A DNA stretch of 64,000 nucleotides from Pseudomonas lini. GTDB taxonomy: Bacteria > Pseudomonadota > Gammaproteobacteria > Pseudomonadales > Pseudomonadaceae. The stretch covers positions 806,001 to 870,000 of the forward strand of contig NZ_JYLB01000001.1 in NCBI RefSeq assembly GCF_001042905.1, written 5' to 3'. This document shows, in pieces, positions 1 through 8,784 of the stretch (positions are counted from its first letter, which is position 1; each line of letters begins with the position of its first letter). A program made the position numbers and the translations under genes. A model generated the notes under the pieces. That model was not told the origin of the DNA, did not search any database, and worked only from the letters and a program-made list of their open reading frames with translations.

Positions 1-273
1 TGCTTGAACCTGACGATTGAACTCGGCCAGGCGTTCGGTTTGCGCGCTCGGCTGGGTGAAAGAAGCCTGCAGCTCGGCGAAGCCTTGTGGATCACGGACG
101 GCCAGCAGCTTGCGAACACCTTCGAAGTGCTCTTCGGTGGAGTCGCGCAGTGCCTTGAACTGCAACTGGCTGAGCTGTTCAACGCTGGCGAACACTTTGC
201 CGCTGATTTGCTGCAAAAGGTCAAGGTTGGCTTTCTGAGCGGTTTGCAGTTTTTCCGAATTGAAAAAAGACAT
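1..273 (-). CDS. Phasin family protein (N-terminal 91 residues; runs off left edge)
   Basis: Seen: the protein starts MSFFNSEKLQTAQKANLDLL and continues as amphipathic helix rich in Gln, Leu and Glu, with no signal peptide. AGGAG lies 8 bases before the ATG at 273. Known: this N-terminal pattern is typical of phasins, small proteins that coat polyhydroxyalkanoate granules in the cytoplasm and control their size and number. Context: it is divergent from the DUF3141 gene at 528, and the phbRBAC cluster follows, which fits a granule-coat role. The 3' end is outside the window, so full length and any C-terminal tail are unknown. Confidence 0.85.
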   Translation of the reverse strand, partial: MSFFNSEKLQTAQKANLDLLQQISGKVFASVEQLSQLQFKALRDSTEEHFEGVRKLLAVRDPQGFAELQASFTQPSAQTERLAEFNRQVQA

Positions 274-363
274 GCTTGAATCTCCTGGTACTGGAAGGCC
301 CTGATGGGCCTGAGGACGCGATAGCGATCCGGCCAGTCATCGCGTTAGCCTTGATATTGCAGT

Positions 364-396
364 GCACAAAACTATTTGGCAACGCCTATTTTGTGC
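364..396. promoter_or_regulatory. Candidate operator: inverted repeat upstream of phasin
   Basis: Between the divergent phasin and DUF3141 genes, GCACAAAA (364-371) and TTTTGTGC (389-396) form a perfect 8-bp inverted repeat with a 17-bp spacer. Each half sits in a TGC-rich context (TTGCAGTGCAC on the left, GTGCGGTGCAAAA on the right). TGC-rich sites are known targets of PhaR-type repressors of phasin genes, but no PhaR is seen here and the regulator is inferred. Confidence 0.3.
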
Positions 397-527
397 GGTG
401 CAAAATAAACATTGCTAACCCCCTCCTTATTCGCTGTAGACTCCTGCTCATCGAACGGCCAGCCTAGCCCTCTTTAACTAAAGGGTTCAGATGCGCAGGT
501 TCCCATGCATAGCAGCAGGAGATCACC

Positions 528-3005
528 ATGGGTCAGGAAGTAAATATTGCGCTGCAAGATGAAGAGCGTAGCGACCCCGCTGGCTTGTTCGAACACCTTA
601 ATCATCTGCAACGCCTCAATACCCACAACGTCCTCGATGCCGTGCAGAAGCGCCAGGCAAAAACCTTCGCGCCTTTAAGCCTTGGGCAACTCAGACTGCC
701 GACACCGGCTGACTGGCAGGAATACTTCACTGACCTTGGCCAGCGCAGCGTGCTGTTCTGGGACACCTTGCGTCAGCGCGGCGACAATACCCTGGCCCAC
801 GAACGCGCCGGGTATCCACTGCTGCTCAAGTTCAATCATGAAACGCTGGTCGCTGGTGAAGACCTGCCTCGTACGGTCAACTATTCGTTGTTGCGAATTC
901 TCGGCGGCCCGGGGCAACAGATCGACAGCAAAAAACAGCCCGTGATCATCATTGACCCCCGCGGCGGTCACGGCTCGGGGATCGGCGGTTTCAAACAGGA
1001 CTCGGTCATCGGCGAAAGCCTGAGAGCCGGCCATCCCACCTACTTCATCGCCTTCAGTCACTCGCCACGCCCAGGGCAAACCCTTGCCGATATCACAGAC
1101 GCCCAGGCACGGTTCATCGAGGTCGTCAGCACCCGGCATCCGGACAGCGCCAAACCTGTCGTCATTGGTAACTGCCAAGCGGGCTGGGCGTTAATGGGCC
1201 TGGCGGCCACTCGGCCAGAGTTGCCGGGGCTGATCATCGTCAACGGCGCGCCGTTGTCGTACTGGGCCGGCGTCAATGGCCGCAATCCGATGCGCTACAC
1301 CGGCGGTTTGCTGGGCGGTGGCTGGATGGCGCGCCTGGGGAGCGACCTCGGTAATGACCGTTTCGACGGCACCTGGCTGGTGAGCAATTTCGAAAACCTG
1401 GACCCGGCCAACACCTATTGGGACAAGTACTACCACCTGTTCAGTGAAGTCGACAGCGAGGCCGCACGCTTTCTGGATTTCGAACGCTGGTGGGGCAGCC
1501 CGACCCTGCTCAATAGCGAAGAAATCGAGATGATTGTCGACGACCTGTTCATCGGTAATCAGCTGTCCGGCGGCCTGGGGCGCAAAAGCAGCGGGCTTGA
1601 CCTCAAATTGATCGAAGTGCCGGTGGTGGTGTTCTGTTCCTATGGCGACAACATCACCTCCCCGCAGCAGGCGCTGGACTGGATCACCGACGTCTATCCC
1701 AGCGATCTCGCCTTGCAAAATGCCGGACGCACCATCGTTTACCTGCGGCATGCGAGCATCGGTCACCTGGGCATCTTTGTGTCCGGTGAAGTGGCGCGGC
1801 GTGAGCACCGCGAGTTGCTGGGTGCGGTCGAAGCGATCAATGCGCTGCCGGCCGGGCTGTACGAAATGCTGATCGACGACCTGCCGGAGCACTCGGCGAC
1901 GCCGTATACCGTGCGTTTCGAGCCCCGGCGTATCGCCGACATTCATGGCCAAGTGCAGCCGCCCCGTGATGACGATCGCGAATTCGCGCTGGTGCAGCGC
2001 GCATCCGCCATCAACAACAGCGTGTACGACGAATTCATACGCCCATGGTTGCGCCTGCTGATCAACGAACCGAGCGCCGAAATGCTGCGCCGCGCGCACC
2101 CTTTCCATCAGCAGCAAGTGGCCTGGAGCAGTTTGAACCCGGCGCTGTGGTGGCTGACTGGCAGTGCCGCCCAAGTGAGCAAGGATCGTCACCCCGCCAG
2201 CCAGAGCAACCCGTTGCTGGTCTGGCAGGAACTGTTTTCCAACCAGGTGCAGGACGCCTTGAACGGCTATCGGGACCTGCGTGATGCGGCTCACGAAATG
2301 TGTTTCTACGGCGTGTATGGGGCACTCAATAGCCTCGCCGGCAATGCACCCGGGCGAAATCTGCAGGAACACGCCAAGCAGCACGACCAGGTTCTGATCG
2401 AGCGTCTGCAGGATGCCCTGCCCCTTGGCGGTCTGATGGAAGCCTTGATACGGATTTTGTTCCTGCTGGGCCGCGACAGCGACGAACCGGGCAAGGAAAG
2501 CGTCGAGAAATTGATCCTGCAACTGCAGGTGCTGCTCCAGGACTACAGTGCCAAGCCACTTGATTTGCGCGAAACCCTGCGCCTGCAAAAACTGCTGGTC
2601 GCCACTCATCCGCAAGAAAGCCTGCACAGCCTGCCCTTGATGCTGATTGAGGCCCAAGAGCGCCAACAAGTGCTGGCGGCCGTCGCCGACTTACTGCCGC
2701 AACTGCTGACCAGCGGCGCAAACAACCCATGCTGGTGTGAGCTGCACACGCTACTCGACGTTCCGCTGCCAGGTTTCAGCCTGACCCAACCACCCGGTGC
2801 CGCCGATGCTATCGAAGTGAAAGTCCCGGCGATAACGCCAGAGCCGATCAAGCAAGCCAACCCAGTGGTCATCCCGGTGCTCATCCCTGAGCCGATCAGG
2901 CAGAAAATCCCCGCAGTGACCCCTGACCCCATCGCCAAGGTGGTGAGTCCGGTGCGCAAACCTGCCAAGGGCAAGAAAGCCGTAAAAAAACCTCCGGTGA
3001 AATAA
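528..3005 (+). CDS. DUF3141 family alpha/beta-hydrolase-like protein, PHA-associated
   Basis: 825 aa; start at 528 is supported by AGGAG six bases upstream. Seen: an alpha/beta-hydrolase-like core at about residues 110-430 carrying GNCQAGWA, with Cys216 where lipases carry Ser. A C-terminal half (430-760) has no motif I recognise. The tail from about 765 contains near-repeats of the form xPEPIxQ/TPDPI and ends in a Lys/Pro-rich segment (KPAKGKKAVKKPPVK). Known: the family is DUF3141; a Cys in a lipase box is also the catalytic arrangement of PHA synthases. Inference: a PHA-related thioester or ester enzyme, given the phasin and phb neighbours; the basic tail recalls DNA-binding tails of PhaF-type phasins. 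The actual reaction is unknown. Confidence 0.8.
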   Translation: MGQEVNIALQDEERSDPAGLFEHLNHLQRLNTHNVLDAVQKRQAKTFAPLSLGQLRLPTPADWQEYFTDLGQRSVLFWDTLRQRGDNTLAHERAGYPLLLKFNHETLVAGEDLPRTVNYSLLRILGGPGQQIDSKKQPVIIIDPRGGHGSGIGGFKQDSVIGESLRAGHPTYFIAFSHSPRPGQTLADITDAQARFIEVVSTRHPDSAKPVVIGNCQAGWALMGLAATRPELPGLIIVNGAPLSYWAGVNGRNPMRYTGGLLGGGWMARLGSDLGNDRFDGTWLVSNFENLDPANTYWDKYYHLFSEVDSEAARFLDFERWWGSPTLLNSEEIEMIVDDLFIGNQLSGGLGRKSSGLDLKLIEVPVVVFCSYGDNITSPQQALDWITDVYPSDLALQNAGRTIVYLRHASIGHLGIFVSGEVARREHRELLGAVEAINALPAGLYEMLIDDLPEHSATPYTVRFEPRRIADIHGQVQPPRDDDREFALVQRASAINNSVYDEFIRPWLRLLINEPSAEMLRRAHPFHQQQVAWSSLNPALWWLTGSAAQVSKDRHPASQSNPLLVWQELFSNQVQDALNGYRDLRDAAHEMCFYGVYGALNSLAGNAPGRNLQEHAKQHDQVLIERLQDALPLGGLMEALIRILFLLGRDSDEPGKESVEKLILQLQVLLQDYSAKPLDLRETLRLQKLLVATHPQESLHSLPLMLIEAQERQQVLAAVADLLPQLLTSGANNPCWCELHTLLDVPLPGFSLTQPPGAADAIEVKVPAITPEPIKQANPVVIPVLIPEPIRQKIPAVTPDPIAKVVSPVRKPAKGKKAVKKPPVK

Positions 3006-3030
3006 CGTTGAACGCTGACGGAAGGCCGTG

Positions 3031-4068
3031 TCAGACCAACGTGGCCTCTTTGATCTCGAACGATTCATCGGCCCGATATTGCCCCGGCGTCATGTCAAAC
3101 CAGCGGCTGCAGGCTTTGTTGAAGCTGCTGTGATCATGAAAACCAAGGAGATAGGCCACGTGCTTCATATTGAAGTGGGAATGACGCAGATAGAAATCAG
3201 CCAATTGCCTGCGTATGGCATTCAGCACGTCCTTGAATTGGGTGCCATCTTTTTCCAGAGCGCGTTGTAGGGTTCGCTTGCTGATGTTCAAAGATGCAGC
3301 GATCGACTCCATGTCGCACTGCCCCTGCCCCTGACTCAAGCGCTCGGTAACCAGCGCCCGAATCCTGCCGACAACGGAAAAACCAAACAGCAGGTCCAAT
3401 TGCGCCTCGGCAAAGCTGTCATGCAACACCGCCAACGCTTCATTGGCCATGCTCAGGGGGCGCTGCAGCTCCTCCCCGTCGAACACAATGCTGTCGTAGG
3501 CCGCATCGAAATGCAGCTCACAACCAAACAGGCGACGGTGTTCGGAGGTGTCTTCAGGTTCGGGATACGTGAAATCCACACTCAAGGGCTGCATTGATTT
3601 GCTGCCTGCCAACCAACGGCAGATCCCCAGCAATGACGCCAACCCGGCATCACTGTATTGGCGTGGTTTGACTGAATCGCTTTGTTGATGGTCGAGGCCG
3701 GACAGTCGATAGTTTTGCTGTTCCGGTAGAAGGAAAAGGCTGAATCCGGTGCCTATCAACGGACTGAAGCGAACCAGCCGTTCCAGCGCTTTTTTCAGAT
3801 TGAGACTGGACATCATGGTGTAGCCGACAATCTGAAACGTGCCGGGATTGAAGTTTCCGTAGGCTTTCAGACCGATGTCCGGATCACCCGAGGCCTGCGA
3901 AGCCAGATCCCATAATCGATAAATCGCCCTTCGCTCGCAAAACGCTCCAGGTTTGTTCGCGAGCTTCATGTCTAGTCCAGCCTCCCGACACAGACTGGCA
4001 ACATCCAGCCCTTGAGCCGAGAGCGTATTCGCCAGCACGCTGGCATAGCCTGAACTCATTCTGTACAT
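3031..4068 (-). CDS. phbR: AraC/XylS family regulator of PHB synthesis (PhbR)
   Basis: 345 aa. Seen: an N-terminal arabinose-binding-type effector/dimerisation domain (about 20-210) and a C-terminal AraC double helix-turn-helix (about 240-340), including SIAASLNISKRTLQRALEKD and the second-helix region VAYLLGFHDHSSFNKACSRW. Known: in PHB-producing pseudomonads such as strain 61-3 an AraC-type activator, PhbR, is encoded divergently from phbBAC, exactly as here. The 256-bp phbR-phbB gap is the expected control region; I could not define its operator or promoter with confidence. The 3' end is convergent with the DUF3141 gene, 25 bp away. Confidence 0.85.
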   Translation of the reverse strand: MYRMSSGYASVLANTLSAQGLDVASLCREAGLDMKLANKPGAFCERRAIYRLWDLASQASGDPDIGLKAYGNFNPGTFQIVGYTMMSSLNLKKALERLVRFSPLIGTGFSLFLLPEQQNYRLSGLDHQQSDSVKPRQYSDAGLASLLGICRWLAGSKSMQPLSVDFTYPEPEDTSEHRRLFGCELHFDAAYDSIVFDGEELQRPLSMANEALAVLHDSFAEAQLDLLFGFSVVGRIRALVTERLSQGQGQCDMESIAASLNISKRTLQRALEKDGTQFKDVLNAIRRQLADFYLRHSHFNMKHVAYLLGFHDHSSFNKACSRWFDMTPGQYRADESFEIKEATLV

Positions 4069-4324
4069 GGCGTCCTCAATGACCTGTGGAACCGAACATC
4101 CTGTCCAGAGCCATAACTGATCTGCGATGAATCAAAGACTAACGGGTTCTTCAGTTGCCAATATTGATCCCAGTATAGGTAACCCGCGTTTTTCGCCACC
4201 CGGCATTCACCGGGGCATGGCACCGTTGGACACCAGACAGTCACCTCTCAACACTTCCGTACACCCGGCCAATGCCGAACAATCCCCTATCTTGCAACGC
4301 AAAACAAAGAAAGGAATGGATTGT

Positions 4325-5071
4325 ATGAAGTCGCTTGGTCGTATTGCGTTGGTCACGGGTGGTATGGGTGGGATTGGCACTGCGATAAGCCAACGCCTGT
4401 ACAAGGAAGGATTCAAGGTCATCGTCGGCTGCAGCTCGGATTCCGCCCGCAAGAACGAATGGATAGCGACCCAATTGGCAGCGGGTTATGAGTTCGAATG
4501 CATCTTTGGCGACATCACCGATTGGGAGTCGACCCGCAAGGCCTTCGAGATGGCAAGAGAACAATTCGGCCCGATCGATGTGCTGGTCAATAACGCCGGC
4601 ATCACTCGGGACGCGTCCTTTCGCAAACTCACTCCAGAAGACTGGAACGCGGTGATCGGGACCAACCTCAGTGGCTTGTTCAACACTACCAAGCAGGTGA
4701 TTGAAGGCATGTTGGCCAAGGGCTGGGGAAGGGTCATCAACATCTCTTCGATCAACGGTCAGCGCGGCCAGTTCGGCCAGACCAATTACAGCGCGGCCAA
4801 AGCCGGTATCCATGGCTTCACCATGGCACTGGCCCGGGAAGTCTCGGGCAAGGGCGTGACCGTCAATACCGTATCGCCCGGCTACATCCAGACCAGCATG
4901 ACCGCGGCCATCCGCCCGGACATTCTCGAGACCATGATCGCAGCCACACCGGTCGGGCGCCTTGGCCAACCCGAAGAAATCGCTTCGATCGTCGCCTGGC
5001 TGGCGTCCGATGAATCGGCCTACAGCACCGGTGCCGACTTCTCGGTCAACGGCGGCATGAACATGCAGTAA
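4325..5071 (+). CDS. phbB: Acetoacetyl-CoA reductase (NADPH)
   Basis: 248 aa from the ATG at 4325, which has AGGA nine bases upstream; the in-frame ATG at 4316 is too close to that site, and longer upstream starts are unlikely. Seen: SDR nucleotide-binding motif TGGMGGIGTA at the N terminus, NNAGITRD, and catalytic Ser-Tyr-Lys with YSAAK. Function: reduces acetoacetyl-CoA to (R)-3-hydroxybutyryl-CoA in the cytoplasm, the second step of PHB synthesis. It is the first gene of the phbBAC unit divergent from phbR, with 57 bp before phbA. Length and motifs match PhaB/PhbB; FabG-like SDRs are the main alternative, less likely in this context. Confidence 0.93.
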   Translation: MKSLGRIALVTGGMGGIGTAISQRLYKEGFKVIVGCSSDSARKNEWIATQLAAGYEFECIFGDITDWESTRKAFEMAREQFGPIDVLVNNAGITRDASFRKLTPEDWNAVIGTNLSGLFNTTKQVIEGMLAKGWGRVINISSINGQRGQFGQTNYSAAKAGIHGFTMALAREVSGKGVTVNTVSPGYIQTSMTAAIRPDILETMIAATPVGRLGQPEEIASIVAWLASDESAYSTGADFSVNGGMNMQ

Positions 5072-5128
5072 GCCTGTCAGGGCATTGATGCCCTGCTCCC
5101 GCTCGACAAAATTTTGATGAGGTCATGC

Positions 5129-6307
5129 ATGAACGAAGTCGTAATCGTTGCCGCTACTCGCACCGCCATTGGCAGTTTTCAAGGTTCACTGTCCGCCATC
5201 CCAGCCACCGAATTGGGCGCGGCGGTGATTCGTCGCCTGCTCGAACAGACCGGGATCGACGCTGCGCAGATTGATGAAGTCATCCTCGGCCAGGTGCTGA
5301 CTGCAGGCTCGGGGCAAAACCCGGCACGCCAAACCGCAATCAAGGCCGGCCTGCCCCATACCACCCCTGCCCTGACCCTGAACAAAGTCTGCGGTTCAGG
5401 CCTCAAGGCGGTCCAGCTCGCGGTTCAGGCGATCCGTTGCGGCGACGCCGAACTGGTGATTGCCGGCGGTCAGGAAAACATGAGCCTGGCGCCCTATGTT
5501 CTGCCCAAGGCGCGCACTGGCCTGCGTCTGGGACATGCGCAACTGCAAGACAGCGTGATTCAGGATGGTTTGTGGGATGCCTTCAACGACTACCACATGG
5601 GCATCACTGCCGAGAATCTGGCGAATCAATACAGTATCAGTCGCGAAGATCAGGACGCCTTCGCGGCGGCCTCGCAACAGAAGGCCTCCGCCGCCATCGA
5701 GGCGGGTTACTTCAAGGGTGAAATCACCCCGATCCCGATTCCCCAGCGCAAGGGCGAGCCGCTGGTCTTCGACACCGATGAACAGCCGCGTCCAGACAGC
5801 ACGCTCCAGGCACTGGGCAACCTCAAACCCGCGTTCCAGAAAAACGGCAGTGTGACCGCGGGCAACTCGTCGACCCTCAATGACGGCGCCGCCGTGTTGA
5901 TGCTGGCAAGCGCCGCCAAGGCCCTGGCGCTGGACTTGCCAGTGCTTGCGCGTATCAAGGCGTATGCCAGCGTCGGGGTGGACCCGTCGATCATGGGCAT
6001 CGGCCCGGTGCCCGCTACCCGTCTGGTCTTGACGAAAGCCGGCTGGAGCCTGGACGACCTGGACCTGATCGAAGCCAACGAAGCGTTCGCCGCGCAGTCC
6101 CTGGCTGTCGGCAAGGAGCTGGGCTGGGACATGAGCAAGGTCAATGTCAACGGTGGCGCCATTGCCCTCGGTCATCCGATCGGCGCGTCAGGCGCGCGGA
6201 TTCTGGTGTCGCTGGTACATGAACTGATCCGTCGCGATGGCAAAAAAGGTCTGGCCACCTTGTGCATCGGCGGCGGTCAGGGCGTCAGCCTGGTCATCGA
6301 GCGTTAG
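5129..6307 (+). CDS. phbA: Acetyl-CoA C-acetyltransferase (beta-ketothiolase)
   Basis: 392 aa from the ATG at 5129, with GAGG a few bases upstream; this gives the family's normal N terminus ([12 protein letters not shown]). Seen: nucleophile Cys88 in [10 protein letters not shown], the His of [10 protein letters not shown], and the C-terminal CIGGGQG with the acid/base Cys. Function: condenses two acetyl-CoA to acetoacetyl-CoA, the first step of PHB synthesis. It lies between phbB and phbC and is followed by an intrinsic terminator at 6329-6361. Confidence 0.94.
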   Translation: MNEVVIVAATRTAIGSFQGSLSAIPATELGAAVIRRLLEQTGIDAAQIDEVILGQVLTAGSGQNPARQTAIKAGLPHTTPALTLNKVCGSGLKAVQLAVQAIRCGDAELVIAGGQENMSLAPYVLPKARTGLRLGHAQLQDSVIQDGLWDAFNDYHMGITAENLANQYSISREDQDAFAAASQQKASAAIEAGYFKGEITPIPIPQRKGEPLVFDTDEQPRPDSTLQALGNLKPAFQKNGSVTAGNSSTLNDGAAVLMLASAAKALALDLPVLARIKAYASVGVDPSIMGIGPVPATRLVLTKAGWSLDDLDLIEANEAFAAQSLAVGKELGWDMSKVNVNGGAIALGHPIGASGARILVSLVHELIRRDGKKGLATLCIGGGQGVSLVIER

Positions 6308-6328
6308 AAACACAGGCTGAGTTATCAG

Positions 6329-6361
6329 ACGCGGCGCCGACGTCCGGCGCCGCGTTTTTTT
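6329..6361 (+). terminator. Intrinsic terminator/attenuator between phbA and phbC
   Basis: ACGCGGCGCC (6329-6338) pairs perfectly with GGCGCCGCGT (6346-6355) over a 7-base loop, followed by a run of seven T (6355-6361). This is a strong rho-independent signal on the plus strand. It lies 21 bp after the phbA stop and 33 bp before the phbC start, so phbC expression depends on read-through or a very short promoter region. Confidence 0.85.
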
Positions 6362-6394
6362 CCGTCCGGTTTATTCATGTGGGCAAGGAGTTCC

Positions 6395-8095
6395 ATGGAC
6401 AACGCGCATACCTTAAACACACTCTGGTCGGGCCAGGTTCCGTTCATTGCTTCCTTTGCAGTGCAACAATTAAGGCTCTGGGTCAGCACCAATCCCTGGT
6501 TTACCGGGCAGGACTACAACGCCTGGTTCGAGCTGCCACGCGAAACCCTGGACAGCCTCCAATCGGACTACCAGCAACAATGGTGTGAACTCGGCCAGCG
6601 TCTGTTGACCGGTCAGCCCTTCAGCTTCGAAGATCGGCGTTTCGCCAGCGGCAACTGGAGCCAACCGCTGTTCGGTTCCCTCGCGGCGTTTTATCTGCTC
6701 AATGCCGGCTTTCTGCTGAAGCTGCTCGATCAGCTGCCGATCGACGGTAAAAAGCCGCGTCAACGCTTGCTCTATCTGGCGGAACAAGCCATCGCCGCCG
6801 GCGCGCCGAGCAATTTTCTGGCCAGTAACCCCGATGCGCTGCAACGGGTCGTTGACACCCAAGGAAGCAGCCTGCTCACAGGCCTGATGCACCTGGCCAG
6901 CGACCTGCAGGAAGGCAAGATGCGCCAGTGCGACGCCGGCGCGTTCAAAGTGGGTGTCGACCTGGCAAACACCCCCGGCGAAGTGGTCTTCGAGAACGAA
7001 CTCTTCCAGCTCATCCAGTACTATCCGCAAAGCGAAACCCAGTACCGGCGCCCGGTATTTATCGTTCCTCCGTCAATCAACAAGTACTACATCCTCGACC
7101 TGCGCCCCGACAATTCGATGGTTCGCCACCTGTTGCTGCAAGGCCACCCGGTCTTTCTGATGTCGTGGCGCAACTTCGACCAGGAACACGCCGGCACCAC
7201 CTGGGATGACCTGATCGAAACCGGGATTATCAAAGGGCTGCAGCTGACCCGTGAAATCAGCGGCGAGCAACGGCCCAACTGCGTGGGATTCTGCATTGGT
7301 GGTACGTTGTTGAGCTCGGCGCTGGCCGTGTTGGCGGCCCGTGGCGACAAAGAGATCGCCAGCGTGAGCCTGCTGACCACCTTCCTCGACTACCTCGATA
7401 CCGGCCCCATCGACATCTTCGTCGACGAGCAATTGGTGGCTTATCGCGAGCGCACCATCGGCGGCCTCAATGGCCCCATCGGCCTGTTCAAGGGCGAGGA
7501 CATGGGCAATACATTCTCGTTGCTGCGCCCCAATGACTTGTGGTGGAACTACAACGTCGACAAATACCTCAAGGGGCAGAAATCGATACCCCTTGACCTG
7601 CTGTTCTGGAACAACGACAGCACCAACCTGCCCGGGCCGATGTACTGCTGGTACCTGCGCCATACCTATCTGCAAAACGATCTGAAATCCGGCGAACTGG
7701 ATTGCTGCGGGGTCAAGCTCGACCTGCGCGCCATCGATGCCCCGGCGTACATCCTCGCCACCCATGACGACCATATCGTGCCATGGAAGAGCGCTTACGC
7801 CAGCACCGAGCTACTGTCTGGAACCAAGCGTTTCGTGCTCGGCGCCTCAGGGCATATCGCGGGGGTGATCAACCCACCGGCCAAGGAAAAACGCCATTAC
7901 TGGACCAACAATCGCGTCACCAAGAACCCTGAAACCTGGTTCAAGAATGCCCAGCAGCACCCAGGTAGCTGGTGGAACGACTGGTTCGTCTGGCTGGCCG
8001 AACACGCTGGGGAACGCCAGCCTTCAGTGCTGAGCACCGGGAACGCGCAACACCCGGCACTTGAGTCGGCGCCGGGGCGTTATGTGATGCAATGA
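6395..8095 (+). CDS. phbC: Class I poly(3-hydroxyalkanoate) synthase
   Basis: 566 aa from the ATG at 6395, preceded by AAGGAG (6385-6390); the ATG at 6377 lacks a comparable site. Seen: an N-terminal PhaC domain and an alpha/beta-hydrolase core with lipase-like box VGFCIGG, nucleophile Cys300. The Asp/His partners are probably in THDDHIVPW and LGASGHIAGV. Function: polymerises (R)-3-hydroxybutyryl-CoA into PHB at the granule surface, releasing CoA. Single-subunit length and box fit class I rather than the medium-chain class II enzymes usual in Pseudomonas. It is the last gene of phbBAC, separated from phbA by a terminator. Confidence 0.92.
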   Translation: MDNAHTLNTLWSGQVPFIASFAVQQLRLWVSTNPWFTGQDYNAWFELPRETLDSLQSDYQQQWCELGQRLLTGQPFSFEDRRFASGNWSQPLFGSLAAFYLLNAGFLLKLLDQLPIDGKKPRQRLLYLAEQAIAAGAPSNFLASNPDALQRVVDTQGSSLLTGLMHLASDLQEGKMRQCDAGAFKVGVDLANTPGEVVFENELFQLIQYYPQSETQYRRPVFIVPPSINKYYILDLRPDNSMVRHLLLQGHPVFLMSWRNFDQEHAGTTWDDLIETGIIKGLQLTREISGEQRPNCVGFCIGGTLLSSALAVLAARGDKEIASVSLLTTFLDYLDTGPIDIFVDEQLVAYRERTIGGLNGPIGLFKGEDMGNTFSLLRPNDLWWNYNVDKYLKGQKSIPLDLLFWNNDSTNLPGPMYCWYLRHTYLQNDLKSGELDCCGVKLDLRAIDAPAYILATHDDHIVPWKSAYASTELLSGTKRFVLGASGHIAGVINPPAKEKRHYWTNNRVTKNPETWFKNAQQHPGSWWNDWFVWLAEHAGERQPSVLSTGNAQHPALESAPGRYVMQ

Positions 8096-8163
8096 GAGGA
8101 GCCAGTCCGGGCAGCCAGGCTCAGGGGAAATGAATTTCTCGGGCTGGACGCTTCAGAACCCCC

Positions 8164-8664
8164 TTACTGCTTTGTCCTCCCCGCAATGGCGATACGACTG
8201 GTCGTTTTGACTTCACGCAACGCAAGACTTGACTGGATAGAGGCGATACCGAGTTGTCGCCTCAATACGCTCTCGACAAAGTCACTGTAGCTATCAAGAT
8301 CCTGAGCCAACACTTGCAGAAGGTAATCGGCATCCCCGGTTATCTTGTGACAAGACAAGACCTCCGGGAGCTGCATGATGACGGCTTCAAAGGCCTCGGG
8401 GGTGTGGTCAGTGTGCGTGGCAAAGCGGATATGCACGAACGCCATGATATCCAGCCCCAACTTCCTTCGATCGAGGTTTGCCTGGTAATCCTTGATCACG
8501 CCCTCCTCTTCCAATCTCTTGCGCCGCCTCCAGCATGGAGTAAGGCTTAGCGAGAGGCGCTCACTCAACTCGGCGTTGGAAATGCTGGCGTCCTCCTGCA
8601 ACAAAGCCAGGATGGAAAGGTCGGTATCGTCAAGCAATGCGCGATGGGTATTTTTTTTCTGCAT
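8164..8664 (-). CDS. Lrp/AsnC family transcriptional regulator
   Basis: 166 aa from ATG 8664 (a GTG four codons earlier is possible). Seen: an N-terminal winged HTH (about 12-60, with ISNAELSERLSLSLTPCWRR) and a C-terminal RAM/AsnC effector domain (about 75-155). Known: such proteins sense amino acids and often control adjacent amino acid catabolism or transport genes. Context: divergent from the deacetylase-cyclodeaminase-permease genes with a 120-bp gap, so it is probably their regulator. The effector cannot be read from the sequence. Confidence 0.85.
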   Translation of the reverse strand: MQKKNTHRALLDDTDLSILALLQEDASISNAELSERLSLSLTPCWRRRKRLEEEGVIKDYQANLDRRKLGLDIMAFVHIRFATHTDHTPEAFEAVIMQLPEVLSCHKITGDADYLLQVLAQDLDSYSDFVESVLRRQLGIASIQSSLALREVKTTSRIAIAGRTKQ

Positions 8665-8784
8665 GGTGCCATCCACGGGAAAATAATCCCGATTACGCTA
8701 GCAGAGCGAGAACAAAAAGCAAAGAAAGTGCATCCGTACCAGAACAAACTATTGGCACTGGACCACCACGACGGATGCGTATAA

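Noticed and set aside
1191..2669. 492-codon minus-strand frame opposite the DUF3141 gene
   Set aside because: Antisense to a well-supported gene; Gln/His-rich translation with no domain.
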